Assembly: GCA_021300355.1 (NCBI GenBank)
Contig: JAJTEF010000006.1
Span: forward strand, 22,024-86,023
Direction of reading: 5' to 3'
Origin: Sphingomonadaceae bacterium
GTDB lineage: Bacteria; Pseudomonadota; Alphaproteobacteria; Sphingomonadales; Sphingomonadaceae
Length of the DNA: 64,000 nucleotides
Under the pieces are notes generated by a model. The model had not been told where the DNA came from, did no database searches, and saw only the letters and a program-made list of their open reading frames with translations. The position numbers and the translations under genes are program-made. Shown one piece after another: positions 35,754 through 44,642 of the stretch; within the stretch, counting starts at the first letter, position 1; each line of letters opens with the position of its first letter.

Positions 35754-35842
35754 AACTGTTGTCCCCATAGTGGATTCGGCACAGATCGAACTGCGCTCTG
35801 GGGTCCATTAGACGCCGCAGATGGCTGATAAATGACTCTTGT

Positions 35843-35860
35843 GTTACACTATTGTGACGG
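35843..35860 (-). promoter_or_regulatory. Pho-box-like site upstream of pstS
   Basis: On the minus strand CCGTCAC, AATA, GTGTAAC: two 7-mers each matching CTGTCAT/C in five positions, with the correct 4-base gap. It lies about 90 bp before the pstS ATG at the end of phoR. Compatible with PhoB control of pst. Confidence 0.5.
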
Positions 35861-37102
35861 TCATGCCGGCCAAACGGGCAGCAGAATCGACACCGTGGTG
35901 CCTTTTCCCACCGTGCTGCGGATTTCCAGATGGCCGCGGTGCCGGTCGACAATATGTTTGACCAGGCTAAGCCCCAGACCGGTTCCGCCAACCAACCGAC
36001 TGCGCCCCGAATCGACGCGATAAAAACGCTCGGTCAGCCGCGGCAAATGTTCAGGCGCTATCCCGTCGCCTTCATCCGCGACAGCGAAGTTCAGCATAGC
36101 GCCCGATCGCGACGATACGAGTGAGACCAGAACCGGGGTGCCGTCTTTTCCATATTTCATGGCGTTGTTCAGGATGTTATTGGCAAGCTGCCGCAATTGG
36201 CCGGCATCGCCAATAACTGCAGGTAAATCCGTGGTGATATCGACAGCAATATCTGCGCCGCGGTCCTTTTGGCTGTTGCGCAGTTGGTCCACCGTTTCCA
36301 TCACGATTTGGGCAAAATCGACGGGCGTTTGCGGCGGGTCATATTTTTCGGCTTCAATGCGGCTAAGCGACATAAGGTCGCGCACCAACGCTTGCATGCG
36401 ATCGGTTTCTGTCGCCATGATGCCTAAGAATCGGCTGCGCGTGGCTGGATCGTCACCAGCAGCGGGGTCATCCAATGTTTCGATGAACCCTTTAACAGCG
36501 GCGAGCGGCGTCAACAGTTCGTGGCTGGCATTGGCAACGAAATCAACGCGCATCTTTTCGGCCGCTTGCGTGCCACTGCGGTCGGCCAACTGGACAATCT
36601 TCTGTCCCGGGCCCATCATCTGGATACGCATTTCCCACAACTGGTTTTGCTGGCCTATGCCTGTCAGTTTTATGGGGTGGCCGCTGTGCTGGGCATCAGG
36701 GTCAGACAATCGTTCGATTGCCCCGGCATGCCGAAATGCCATCCGGACATTCTGGCCAACAATGTTGCTACCTAATAAGCGCAAAGCAGCCAAATTGGCG
36801 GCTGTGACGCGCGCGTTTTCGACCATCAATATTGCATCGGTTGATGCATCGATAAACGCCTGCAACTGGGGGTGTGATGTGATTGAGGCAGCATCGATAG
36901 CTCGCGGCTCGTCTGGCCGCGGCGTATCGATAACGGCGTCATCATGATCTTGCCCTTCGGCCACGACGAACAAAGCAATCAGCATCGATACGAACACAAC
37001 AAGGATGCGTTCGGCCGCACCAATCATTTGCCCCGCAAAAACGGCGCCGACAAAAGCAAGGCCAAAGGCAAAGATTACGCGGGGAGAAAACCAACTGTTC
37101 AC
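35861..37102 (-). CDS. phoR: phosphate regulon sensor kinase PhoR
   Basis: A 413-residue histidine kinase: two membrane helices at the N-terminus (about 10-45), a PAS-like domain (about 80-165), a HisKA dimerisation domain with the phosphorylated histidine in NASHELLTPLAAVKG, and an ATPase domain (N-box NNILNNAMKYG, G-box GGTGLGLSLVKHIV). The usual HELRTPL reads HELLTPL here. It phosphorylates PhoB when the Pst system signals low phosphate. It starts the phoR-pstSCAB-phoU-phoB run. Confidence 0.93.
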   Translation of the reverse strand: MNSWFSPRVIFAFGLAFVGAVFAGQMIGAAERILVVFVSMLIALFVVAEGQDHDDAVIDTPRPDEPRAIDAASITSHPQLQAFIDASTDAILMVENARVTAANLAALRLLGSNIVGQNVRMAFRHAGAIERLSDPDAQHSGHPIKLTGIGQQNQLWEMRIQMMGPGQKIVQLADRSGTQAAEKMRVDFVANASHELLTPLAAVKGFIETLDDPAAGDDPATRSRFLGIMATETDRMQALVRDLMSLSRIEAEKYDPPQTPVDFAQIVMETVDQLRNSQKDRGADIAVDITTDLPAVIGDAGQLRQLANNILNNAMKYGKDGTPVLVSLVSSRSGAMLNFAVADEGDGIAPEHLPRLTERFYRVDSGRSRLVGGTGLGLSLVKHIVDRHRGHLEIRSTVGKGTTVSILLPVWPA

Positions 37103-37228
37103 TATATCAACCCGTCCATGTCATCCCGATCTGCGGCAATCCCTTGTGGGCTATTACCGGCTACATTGCCCCACATATAGACGCAGTTTTTGCGTGCAAG
37201 CATCGCCGATGAAATAACGGACATTTGA

Positions 37229-37900
37229 TTATGAGAGGTTTCGCAAAGCCGCGATCAGATCATCAAAATGGTCGATGATGGCATCTGCGCCTATATCCTC
37301 CACTGGCCCGTGCAGGAAACCAAAGCTAACGGCCACACTCGGCACATCGGCATTTTTCGCGGCCATGATGTCGTAGATGGAATCGCCAATATAGGCCGCA
37401 CGTCCGCCGCCGCATCTTTTGACCATTTCAAAGATGGGCGCGCCGGATGGTTTGGCATTTTCTTTGCCCAACGTGTCCGCGCCCAAGATGCAGCCCATAC
37501 GGTGCGCAAGGTTCAGGTCGTTCAGCAACTTGACCGCCAGGCTCTCAAACTTGTTGGTCACTACCGCGTAACGCACACCCATCGTATCGAGCGCATCCAG
37601 CAACTTGAGTGCACCGTCAAAGGGCCGGCTGTGGACCGACACATTGGCTTCATAATAAGCCAACATCTGGCGGTAGAGCGGCTTAAAATCGCCATCGGGA
37701 ATGCCGCCCGTTGCCTCCAGTCCCTGCTGCAACATCAACTTTGCTCCGCCGCCGATATGTTGCTTAACCGTTTCGGCCGAAAGGGTGGGCCTGCCAACGC
37801 TGGTCAGGACATGGTTGACCGCGGCGGTTAGGTCGCCGCTGGTATCCACCAAAGTACCGTCAAGGTCGAAGCCGATGATGTCGAAAGGAAATTTTGTCAT
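37229..37900 (-). CDS. gph: phosphoglycolate phosphatase (HAD family)
   Basis: A 223-residue HAD hydrolase with the nucleophile motif FDLDGTLVDTSGD, the threonine in VVTNK, the lysine region KPSGAPIFEM and the IGDSIYDIMAAKNA acidic motif. It most resembles Gph, which clears 2-phosphoglycolate made by DNA repair and oxygenase side reactions. The ATG at 37900 is chosen because HAD conservation starts there; the upstream frame is antisense to glmU. Divergent from glmU. Confidence 0.9.
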   Translation of the reverse strand: MTKFPFDIIGFDLDGTLVDTSGDLTAAVNHVLTSVGRPTLSAETVKQHIGGGAKLMLQQGLEATGGIPDGDFKPLYRQMLAYYEANVSVHSRPFDGALKLLDALDTMGVRYAVVTNKFESLAVKLLNDLNLAHRMGCILGADTLGKENAKPSGAPIFEMVKRCGGGRAAYIGDSIYDIMAAKNADVPSVAVSFGFLHGPVEDIGADAIIDHFDDLIAALRNLS

Positions 37901-37949
37901 ATCGCTCCCAAATGGCTGCAAGTTCTGGAAACCGCAACAATTTGCTGGC

Positions 37950-39308
37950 ATGACAATGCACATGACTGAATTAGCTGCCATCATCCTTGCCGCGGGCAAG
38001 GGCACTCGCATGAAATCCGACTTGCATAAGGTCCTGCATCCCATTGCCAGCCGGCCAATGTTGATGCACCTGATGGCGTCGGTTGATGCCTTAAGTCCGA
38101 CCAAAAAGGTTGTGGTTGTTGGCAGTGGCAAGGATCAGCTTGAAGCTGCCTTGGCCGGGTCCGCAGAATTGGCCGTGCAAGAACCGCAACATGGCACAGG
38201 CCATGCCGTGCAGCAGGCACACGACGCGTTGGCTGGCTTTGATGGCGATGTCCTCATTCTTTACGGCGATGTTCCGTTCGTGCCGACGGCAACCATGCAG
38301 GCGATGGTCGAAAGACTAAACGCCGCCGACGCGCCTGCCGTGGTTGTACTGGCGTTCGAGCCCGAGGATGCAACGGGCTATGGCCGCGTGATTGTCGAAG
38401 ATGGCCGCATCGTTAAAATGGTCGAACAGAAGGACGCGAGCGAAGCTGAAAAGGCGGTGAAGCTGTCCAATTCCGGCCTGATGGCGGTCAAGTCACGCGA
38501 TCTGTTTGGATTGCTCGACCGTGTGACCGACGACAATGCGCAGAAAGAATATTATCTCACAGACATCGTCAACATCGCGAACGCCGATGGCCGCAATTGT
38601 GTTGCAGTCACCACGGATCCCTTTGATGTTGCGGGCATCAACAGCCGCGCACAATTGGCCGAGATGGAGGCCGAATGGCAAAAGCGCCGCCGCGTGCAGG
38701 CGATGGACGATGGCGCAACGCTGATCGCGCCGGAAACCGTCTGGTTCGCATGGGACACGCAAATTGGCCGCGACGTCCTGATTGAACCCAATGTGTTTTT
38801 CGGCCCCGGCGTGCGCATTGCTGATAACGTCAAAATTCGCGCCAACAGCCATATCGAAGGCGCGCAAATCGCCAGCGGTTGCGAAGTCGGTCCATTTGCG
38901 CGGTTGCGCCCCGGAACATTGTTGGAAGAAAAAGCCAAGATCGGCAATTTCGTCGAAACCAAGAAAGCCCATCTGGGCAAGGGCGCAAAGGCCAACCATC
39001 TCACTTATCTTGGCGATGCGACCATCGGTGCAGGCGCAAATATCGGCGCGGGCACGATTACCTGCAATTATGACGGCTATTTCAAATACCAGACAGTGAT
39101 TGGCGAAGGTGCGTTCATCGGGTCTAACTCTGCCCTGATTGCGCCGGTCAAAATCGGCCGCGATGCAATTGTCGCCGCCGGCAGCGCCGTATCACGCGAC
39201 GTCGCCGACGACGAACTCCGCATGGTCCGCGCCGAACAGCTCGTGAAGCCCGGCTGGGCGGACCGTTTTCACGATGCGATGCGGAAGAAGAAGGCGGAGA
39301 AGAAGTGA
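37950..39308 (+). CDS. glmU: bifunctional GlmU (GlcN-1-P acetyltransferase / UDP-GlcNAc pyrophosphorylase)
   Basis: A 452-residue two-domain enzyme. The N-terminal nucleotidyltransferase has LAAGKGTRMKSDLHKVLH, and EPQHGTGHAV for uridine binding. The C-terminal left-handed beta-helix has hexapeptide repeats and the acetyl-CoA site GNFVETKKAHLGKGAK with NYDG. It makes UDP-GlcNAc for cell wall and lipid A. Start candidates are three in-frame ATGs (37950, 37956, 37962); the first is used. Followed by a toxin-antitoxin pair and glmS, so the pathway neighbours are interrupted. Confidence 0.95.
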   Translation: MTMHMTELAAIILAAGKGTRMKSDLHKVLHPIASRPMLMHLMASVDALSPTKKVVVVGSGKDQLEAALAGSAELAVQEPQHGTGHAVQQAHDALAGFDGDVLILYGDVPFVPTATMQAMVERLNAADAPAVVVLAFEPEDATGYGRVIVEDGRIVKMVEQKDASEAEKAVKLSNSGLMAVKSRDLFGLLDRVTDDNAQKEYYLTDIVNIANADGRNCVAVTTDPFDVAGINSRAQLAEMEAEWQKRRRVQAMDDGATLIAPETVWFAWDTQIGRDVLIEPNVFFGPGVRIADNVKIRANSHIEGAQIASGCEVGPFARLRPGTLLEEKAKIGNFVETKKAHLGKGAKANHLTYLGDATIGAGANIGAGTITCNYDGYFKYQTVIGEGAFIGSNSALIAPVKIGRDAIVAAGSAVSRDVADDELRMVRAEQLVKPGWADRFHDAMRKKKAEKK

Positions 39309-39356
39309 GCGATGCTTGACGTCAAAGGGCAAGTGCCCAAATTCCTTATGATTGCA

Positions 39357-39390
39357 TTGACATGATATCATGATATGATATCAATATATC
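39357..39390 (+). promoter_or_regulatory. promoter and palindromic operator of the toxin-antitoxin pair
   Basis: A consensus -35 TTGACA (39357-39362) is followed by AT-rich DNA with two copies of the palindrome TGATATCA (39363-39370 and 39376-39383), 13 bp apart, ending at the antitoxin ATG. The arrangement fits autorepression by ribbon-helix-helix dimers. The -10 is not clear-cut; the antitoxin has almost no leader. Confidence 0.6.
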
Positions 39391-39663
39391 ATGACTCGTA
39401 TCCTCGCCGATCTGCCTGATGAAGACATCAAATGGCTCGACCAACTTGCTGCCGAGCAGGGCAAGTCGCGGGCGGCGGTTTTGCGCGAGGCGGTCGAAGC
39501 ATATCGCGCTGAAAGTCATAAAGAGGGCTTCGAGAAATATTTCGGTCTTTGGGAGCGGCACGGCTCGACGGTCGATGGCCTAGAGTATGAGCGGCAGTTG
39601 CGCGATGAATGGCCGGACGTCAGCGACGTTGCGCTGGCCAAAAAGAAACGCAGTGCTGCGTGA
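39391..39663 (+). CDS. ribbon-helix-helix antitoxin
   Basis: A 90-residue protein with an N-terminal ribbon-helix-helix (MTRILADLPDEDIKWLDQLA, then GKSRAAVLREAVEAYR), the usual DNA-binding part of CopG/Arc-type antitoxins. The C-terminal half, rich in charged and aromatic residues (FEKYFGLWERHG), likely wraps the toxin. Its stop overlaps the start of the PIN toxin. Palindromes upstream are the probable operator. Confidence 0.88.
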   Translation: MTRILADLPDEDIKWLDQLAAEQGKSRAAVLREAVEAYRAESHKEGFEKYFGLWERHGSTVDGLEYERQLRDEWPDVSDVALAKKKRSAA

Positions 39664-40043
39664 GCGAGCGGTTTTTCGACACCAATATTGTTATCGACAT
39701 GTTGCACAACCGGCCTGCAGCATGGGCAGAGGTGCGCAACGTCGCCCGTGCTTGGATAAGCCGGATGACATGGATTGAGGTTATGTCTGGCGTTCCAGAT
39801 GACGCCGCGACCGAGACGGAGGAATTTTTGCGTCTCTTCGCCATGAGCGAGATTGACGAAGAAATTGCGCGGCGTGCGGCGGCGCTTCGGCACCAGCGTA
39901 AGTCACTGAAATCGCCTGACGCGATCATCCTAGCTTCGGCGCAGGTGACAGGGCGTATACTCGTTACGCGAAATACTAAGGATTTTCCGGCGGAAATGCC
40001 GGGAATAAGGGTCCCCTACAAAGCAGATTGGGAAACAAAATAA
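39660..40043 (+). CDS. PIN-domain toxin (VapC-like)
   Basis: A 127-residue PIN-domain ribonuclease: FFDTNIVIDML (first acidic residue), TWIEVMSG (glutamate), SPDAIILASA and the TRNTKDF motif supply the metal-binding acidic residues. VapC-type toxins cleave tRNA or rRNA to stop translation. The GTG at 39660 overlaps the antitoxin stop (GTGA), which supports coupled synthesis. Its TAA touches the ATG of glmS directly, so the ribosome site of glmS lies inside this gene. All catalytic residues are present; likely functional. Confidence 0.88.
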   Translation: MSERFFDTNIVIDMLHNRPAAWAEVRNVARAWISRMTWIEVMSGVPDDAATETEEFLRLFAMSEIDEEIARRAAALRHQRKSLKSPDAIILASAQVTGRILVTRNTKDFPAEMPGIRVPYKADWETK

Positions 40044-41867
40044 ATGTGCGGAATTATCGGAATTGTTGGCAAGTCTGCTGCTTCGGACCGGCTGGTCGAT
40101 GGGCTGAAGCGGATGGAGTATCGGGGTTATGACTCCGCCGGTGTTTGCACCGTGCATGATGGTCAGCTCGTCCGCCGCCGTGCAGAGGGCAAGCTTGCGA
40201 ACCTTGTCAATGTTCTAAAAACCGACGATGCCGCTGGTAATATTGGCATCGCGCATACGCGCTGGGCCACTCATGGCGCGCCGACCACCAGCAATGCGCA
40301 TCCCCATGCGACGGGCGAAGTCGCGCTCGTGCACAATGGCATTATCGAAAATTTCAAGCAGCTGCGCGATGAACTCATCGCGCGCGGGCGGACATTTGAA
40401 AGCGAAACCGATACAGAGGTTGTCGCGCATTTGGTTTCGGAACAGGTTGAGGCTGGCCATGCACCGGCCGATGCCGTGAAGGCCGTGCTGCCGCGCCTGC
40501 GCGGTGCCTTTGCACTTGCGATTGCGTTTCGCGCATTTCCCGATTTTCTGATTGGCGCGCGTCTCGGTAGCCCACTGGTTGTTGGTTATGGTGATGGCGA
40601 AACCTATTTGGGTTCGGATGCGTTGGCGCTCGCGCCGCTGACGCAGAAAATTGCCTATCTGGAAGAAGGCGACTGGGTTGTCGTCACCCGCGATGGTGCA
40701 CAGATTTTCGATAAGGATAATAATCCTGTCACGCGCGAAGTCACCACCAGCGGCGTGTCCGCGGCGCAGATCGAAAAAGGCAATTACCGCCATTACATGC
40801 AGAAAGAGATATTTGAGCAACCCACAGTGGTCGCCCAAACGCTCTCCAGCTATATCCGCCCCGTTGAACAGACCGTTGCCCTGCCGCAGATGGATTTTGA
40901 TCTTGCGGGCGTGAAGCGCATTACCATCGTTGCCTGCGGCACATCCTATTACGCTGGAATGGTCGCCAAATATTGGTTTGAAACATTCGCCCGCGTGCCC
41001 GTCGACATCGATGTCGCGTCCGAATTCCGCTATCGCGATCCGGTGTTGGAAGAAGGCGGTCTGGCGCTGTTTATTTCGCAATCGGGTGAGACGGCAGATA
41101 CGCTGGCCGCGCTGCGCCACTGCAAGGAAAATGGCCAGACCATCGCGGTCGTGGTCAATGTGCCGACCTCTTCAATGGCGCGTGAGGCCGACCTATTGCT
41201 GCCGACACATGCTGGCCCCGAAATCGGCGTTGCGTCGACCAAGGCCTTCACCTGCCAGCTTGCGGTGCTCGCGGCGCTTGCGGCGTATCTCGCGCTCGTC
41301 AAAGGCAAGCTGACTGCAGAAGAAGAAAGCGAAATTGTGCGCCATCTGATCGAAGCGCCCGCTGCCTTGAATGCCGCGCTGGCGCATGACGAAGACATTG
41401 CGGCAATGGCGCACCTTATCGCGCCGGCACGTGACGTGCTCTACCTTGGCCGTGGCCCTGATTATCCATTGGCGATGGAGGGTGCCCTCAAGCTCAAGGA
41501 AATCAGCTACATCCATGCCGAAGGCTATGCCTCGGGCGAAATGAAGCATGGCCCAATCGCGCTGATCGACGAAGCGGTGCCTGTCATCGTCCTCGCACCA
41601 AGTGGCCCGCTGTTCGAAAAGACCGTCAGCAATATGCAGGAAGTGCGCGCGCGTGGCGGCAAGGTCGTGCTGATTTCCGACGCCGAGGGCATAGCCGAAG
41701 CCGGCGAGGGCTGCCTTGCCACTATCGAAATGCCAAGCGTGCATCCACTCATTGCGCCATTGGTGTATGCTGTGCCCGTGCAGCTGCTCGCTTATCATGT
41801 GGCGTGCGCGAAAGGCACGGATGTCGACCAACCCCGCAATTTGGCAAAGTCTGTCACGGTGGAGTGA
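40044..41867 (+). CDS. glmS: glutamine-fructose-6-phosphate aminotransferase
   Basis: A 607-residue enzyme forming glucosamine-6-phosphate. The N-terminal glutamine amidotransferase begins MCGIIGIVG with the catalytic Cys after removal of Met and has HTRWATHG. Two sugar-isomerase domains follow (ACGTSYYAGMVAKYW; LGRGPDYPLAMEGALKLKEISY) and the C-terminus DQPRNLAKSVTVE is canonical. The start codon directly follows the toxin stop, with no intergenic base. It supplies the substrate of GlmM/GlmU. Confidence 0.97.
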   Translation: MCGIIGIVGKSAASDRLVDGLKRMEYRGYDSAGVCTVHDGQLVRRRAEGKLANLVNVLKTDDAAGNIGIAHTRWATHGAPTTSNAHPHATGEVALVHNGIIENFKQLRDELIARGRTFESETDTEVVAHLVSEQVEAGHAPADAVKAVLPRLRGAFALAIAFRAFPDFLIGARLGSPLVVGYGDGETYLGSDALALAPLTQKIAYLEEGDWVVVTRDGAQIFDKDNNPVTREVTTSGVSAAQIEKGNYRHYMQKEIFEQPTVVAQTLSSYIRPVEQTVALPQMDFDLAGVKRITIVACGTSYYAGMVAKYWFETFARVPVDIDVASEFRYRDPVLEEGGLALFISQSGETADTLAALRHCKENGQTIAVVVNVPTSSMAREADLLLPTHAGPEIGVASTKAFTCQLAVLAALAAYLALVKGKLTAEEESEIVRHLIEAPAALNAALAHDEDIAAMAHLIAPARDVLYLGRGPDYPLAMEGALKLKEISYIHAEGYASGEMKHGPIALIDEAVPVIVLAPSGPLFEKTVSNMQEVRARGGKVVLISDAEGIAEAGEGCLATIEMPSVHPLIAPLVYAVPVQLLAYHVACAKGTDVDQPRNLAKSVTVE

Positions 41868-41970
41868 TGATGCGCGAAACGCGTTGAAAGCTGCCGGGCA
41901 ATGCCGCCGCTTAACCTACCGAGCGATGCATTGAATCGGGCTATAGGCGGTCCAGAAGAAGGAGTATGAT

Positions 41971-42159
41971 ATGTCCGTGTTTGTAATAGCGGCGGTTGCG
42001 GCCGCGATTTTTCTCGCCGTCGCTTTCGTTGGCGCTCGGTCGGGCAAATCATCCAATCCTCGAAAACGGGAAGACAGCGATAGCGGCGTCAGTACGACCG
42101 CCACAGATAGCGCCGCAGACTGCGGCGCCGGCGATGGCGGGGGCTGCGGCGGCGATTAG
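41971..42159 (+). CDS. small protein with one membrane helix and a Cys/Gly-rich tail
   Basis: A 62-residue frame: hydrophobic N-terminal helix (VFVIAAVAAAIFLAVAFVG), a serine/lysine-rich linker (GKSSNPRKREDSDSG) and a C-terminal CGAGDGGGCGGD with two cysteines. A strong GAAGGAG lies 7 bases before the ATG, which argues for translation. The tail could bind a metal or be a disulfide; no function is known. It is 103 bp after glmS. Confidence 0.6.
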   Translation: MSVFVIAAVAAAIFLAVAFVGARSGKSSNPRKREDSDSGVSTTATDSAADCGAGDGGGCGGD

Positions 42160-42249
42160 GCCTTAAGTCCATTCGCACAAAATGCTAAAGGCCGTGGCAT
42201 CAGCCAGCTATGTCGCTAAAACTGCCTGGGCTGCAAAAAGGAAACGCGA

Positions 42250-42366
42250 ATGAGCGCTGGCAAAATCATCCTGATTGTCTTTTTATTATTGGTGGCGGTG
42301 CATCTGCTGTTGTTTGGTTACCTTAAGCGACGGATTGCCGCGGCGAAACGCGACAAGGGGCTATAG
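42250..42366 (+). CDS. 38-residue single-helix membrane protein
   Basis: A very short frame, M-S-A-G-K then a hydrophobic stretch IILIVFLLLVAVHLLLFGYL and a basic end KRRIAAAKRDKGL. AAAGGA lies seven bases before the ATG. The positive-inside tail suggests an N-out, C-in helix. No recognised family; conservation among relatives would be the decisive test. Apart from this and the preceding small gene, the 664-bp stretch 41868-42531 shows nothing else. Confidence 0.5.
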   Translation: MSAGKIILIVFLLLVAVHLLLFGYLKRRIAAAKRDKGL

Positions 42367-42531
42367 CCGCTGCGCGTTAATGCGCCGATAGCAGGGGTGA
42401 CACAGCAGCGGTCGCACGGGTTGATTTGCCATATTTGCAAGCTTATAGCGGTAAGGCAAAACAAGCGGTCCCGTGGGGCCGCTTTTTGGCTTTTGGAATA
42501 TGCCAAGCATTTGGTTGGAAGGAAATATACC

Positions 42532-43719
42532 ATGTCGATCACGCCATTGATGCCCGTCTATCCGCGTTGCGGTTTCCGACCGGTGCGCGGCGAAGGCGCT
42601 TGGTTGATTTCCGAAGACGGCAGCCGCGCGCTTGATTTCGCAGCGGGCATCGCTGTGAACTTGCTTGGGCACGGCCACCCGCATTTGACCAAAGCCATTC
42701 AGGATCAGGCAGCGACGCTGATCCATGTATCGAACCTATATGGCAGCCCGCAGGGTGAGGCATTTGCCCAGCGGCTGGTGGATACCACTTTTGCGGACAC
42801 TGTGTTTTTCACAAATTCGGGTGCAGAAGCTGTCGAGTGCGCAATCAAGACCGCGCGCGCGTACCACCAGAGCCAGGGCAGCGACCGCTTTGAAATCATC
42901 ACCTTCAAAAATGCCTTTCATGGCCGCACGATGGCGACGATTTCTGCCAGCAATCAGGAAAAGATGCACAAAGGCTTTCTGCCTTTGCTCGACGGTTTCA
43001 AATATGTCGATTTCGACGATCTAGAAGGTGCCAAGGCTGCATTAGGACCCAAGACCGCGGCCTTCCTCGTTGAACCCATCCAAGGGGAGGGCGGCGTACG
43101 CCCTGCGTCTGACGCCTTTATGCAGGGCCTGCGCGCGCTGGCCGACGAACATGGCATCATGCTCATCCTCGACGAAGTCCAGTGCGGTGTAGCGCGCTCG
43201 GGGACGTTATATGCCTATGAACAATATGGCATCACGCCAGATATTATGGCGACGGCAAAGGGCTTGGGCGGCGGTTTCCCTGTGGGTGCGTGCTTGGCTA
43301 CCGAAGAGGCAGCCCGCGGCATGGTCGTCGGGACGCACGGTTTGACCTATGGCGGCAACCCATTTGCGATGGCGGCATGCCAGGCGGTTTGGGATGTCGT
43401 GGCAAATGAAGAATTCCTCGAAAATGTGCGCACGACGGGCGACAAAGTGCGCACCTCACTTGAGCAGTTCATTGGCAACTATCCCGACCTGTTTACTGGC
43501 GTGCGTGGCAAGGGATTGATGCTGGGCGTGATGATGACGCACGAAACGCGCGCGTTCGTCGCGCATTTGCGGGACAATCATGGGCTGCTGTTGGTTGCCG
43601 CTGGTGATAACACCTTCCGCGTGCTGCCGCCGTTGAACATTACCGATACGGAAATCCAGATTTTCATGGAAAAGCTCTCGGCTGGTGCGGCAAGTTATCA
43701 GGTGCCGCAGGCGGCATGA
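42532..43719 (+). CDS. argD: acetylornithine aminotransferase
   Basis: A 395-residue PLP-dependent class III aminotransferase: [22 protein letters not shown] start, the [18 protein letters not shown] segment, [14 protein letters not shown] and the PLP lysine in [13 protein letters not shown]. It works in arginine biosynthesis. The ATG at 42532 follows GGAAGGAAA and is preferred over an upstream in-frame ATG. It overlaps argF by four bases (ATGA). Confidence 0.95.
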   Translation: MSITPLMPVYPRCGFRPVRGEGAWLISEDGSRALDFAAGIAVNLLGHGHPHLTKAIQDQAATLIHVSNLYGSPQGEAFAQRLVDTTFADTVFFTNSGAEAVECAIKTARAYHQSQGSDRFEIITFKNAFHGRTMATISASNQEKMHKGFLPLLDGFKYVDFDDLEGAKAALGPKTAAFLVEPIQGEGGVRPASDAFMQGLRALADEHGIMLILDEVQCGVARSGTLYAYEQYGITPDIMATAKGLGGGFPVGACLATEEAARGMVVGTHGLTYGGNPFAMAACQAVWDVVANEEFLENVRTTGDKVRTSLEQFIGNYPDLFTGVRGKGLMLGVMMTHETRAFVAHLRDNHGLLLVAAGDNTFRVLPPLNITDTEIQIFMEKLSAGAASYQVPQAA

Positions 43720-44642
43720 CCCGTCATTTCCTAAATCTGGCGGATGCTGGCGGCGATGCGATTGCTGCCATGCTCAACGACGCCATTGACCGCAAAGCCG
43801 CGCGACAAGGCTGGCCCAAGGGCAAGGCAGATGCGGATGCGCCATTGGCCGGGCATACGCTCGCGATGGTGTTCGAAAAAAATTCGACACGCACGCGAAC
43901 GTCATTTGAAATGGCGATGAAGCAACTGGGCAGCGACAGTATTTTTATGGCGTCTGGCCAAATGCAGCTGGGGCGCGGGGAATCGATTGCCGACACCGCC
44001 CGTGTTTTGTCGCGCTATGTCGATGCGATCATGATCCGCACCGATGATCATGCCAAGGTCGAAGAGCTCGCGCATCACGCCAGCGTGCCGGTGATAAACG
44101 GACTGACTGATTTGTCGCACCCGTGCCAGATTGTGGCTGACCTGTTGACGATAACCGAGCATGGCAAATCGTTGCCGGGGCTTGAGCTTGCATGGCTGGG
44201 CGATGGTAACAATGTCCTCAACTCCATCGTTGAGGCTGCGGGATTGTTCCAGTTCAACGTGCGGATTGCCGTGCCACAGGGTTATGAAAGCGACGATAGC
44301 TTCATCGCGCGCGCGCGCGCGGCGGGTGCGAACGTTACGCTCACGCGCGACGCCGCCGAGGCGGTACGTGGCGCAGACGTGATTGTCACCGACACCTGGG
44401 TGTCGATGGGACAAGAGCACGCCCACAACAAAATAGCCGCGATGATGCCCTATCAGGTAAACGAACAGCTTATGGCCATAGCGAAGGGCGATGCCAAATT
44501 TCTGCACTGTCTGCCTGCGCACCGCGGCGAGGAAGTCACCGACGCCGTGATCGACGGGCCGCAGTCGGTCATCTGGGACGAAGCCGAAAACCGGCTACAC
44601 GCGCAAAAATCCATCTTACGCTGGTGCTTTGGCCAAATTTAA
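43716..44642 (+). CDS. argF: ornithine carbamoyltransferase
   Basis: A 308-residue enzyme joining carbamoyl phosphate and ornithine. It has the carbamoyl-phosphate motif [14 protein letters not shown], the [11 protein letters not shown] segment and the ornithine-binding [13 protein letters not shown]. It is coupled to argD by an ATGA overlap, and its TAA overlaps the ATG of hslO by one base. Confidence 0.96.
   Translation: MTRHFLNLADAGGDAIAAMLNDAIDRKAARQGWPKGKADADAPLAGHTLAMVFEKNSTRTRTSFEMAMKQLGSDSIFMASGQMQLGRGESIADTARVLSRYVDAIMIRTDDHAKVEELAHHASVPVINGLTDLSHPCQIVADLLTITEHGKSLPGLELAWLGDGNNVLNSIVEAAGLFQFNVRIAVPQGYESDDSFIARARAAGANVTLTRDAAEAVRGADVIVTDTWVSMGQEHAHNKIAAMMPYQVNEQLMAIAKGDAKFLHCLPAHRGEEVTDAVIDGPQSVIWDEAENRLHAQKSILRWCFGQI

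Noticed and set aside
39309..39360. Separate small gene between glmU and the antitoxin
   Set aside because: The 52 bases hold no frame of useful length; only the -35 element is seen.
40041..40049. glmS ribozyme/riboswitch before glmS
   Set aside because: There is no leader at all: the toxin stop touches the glmS ATG.
40215..41120. 301-residue minus-strand frame across glmS
   Set aside because: Shadow of a strongly conserved gene.
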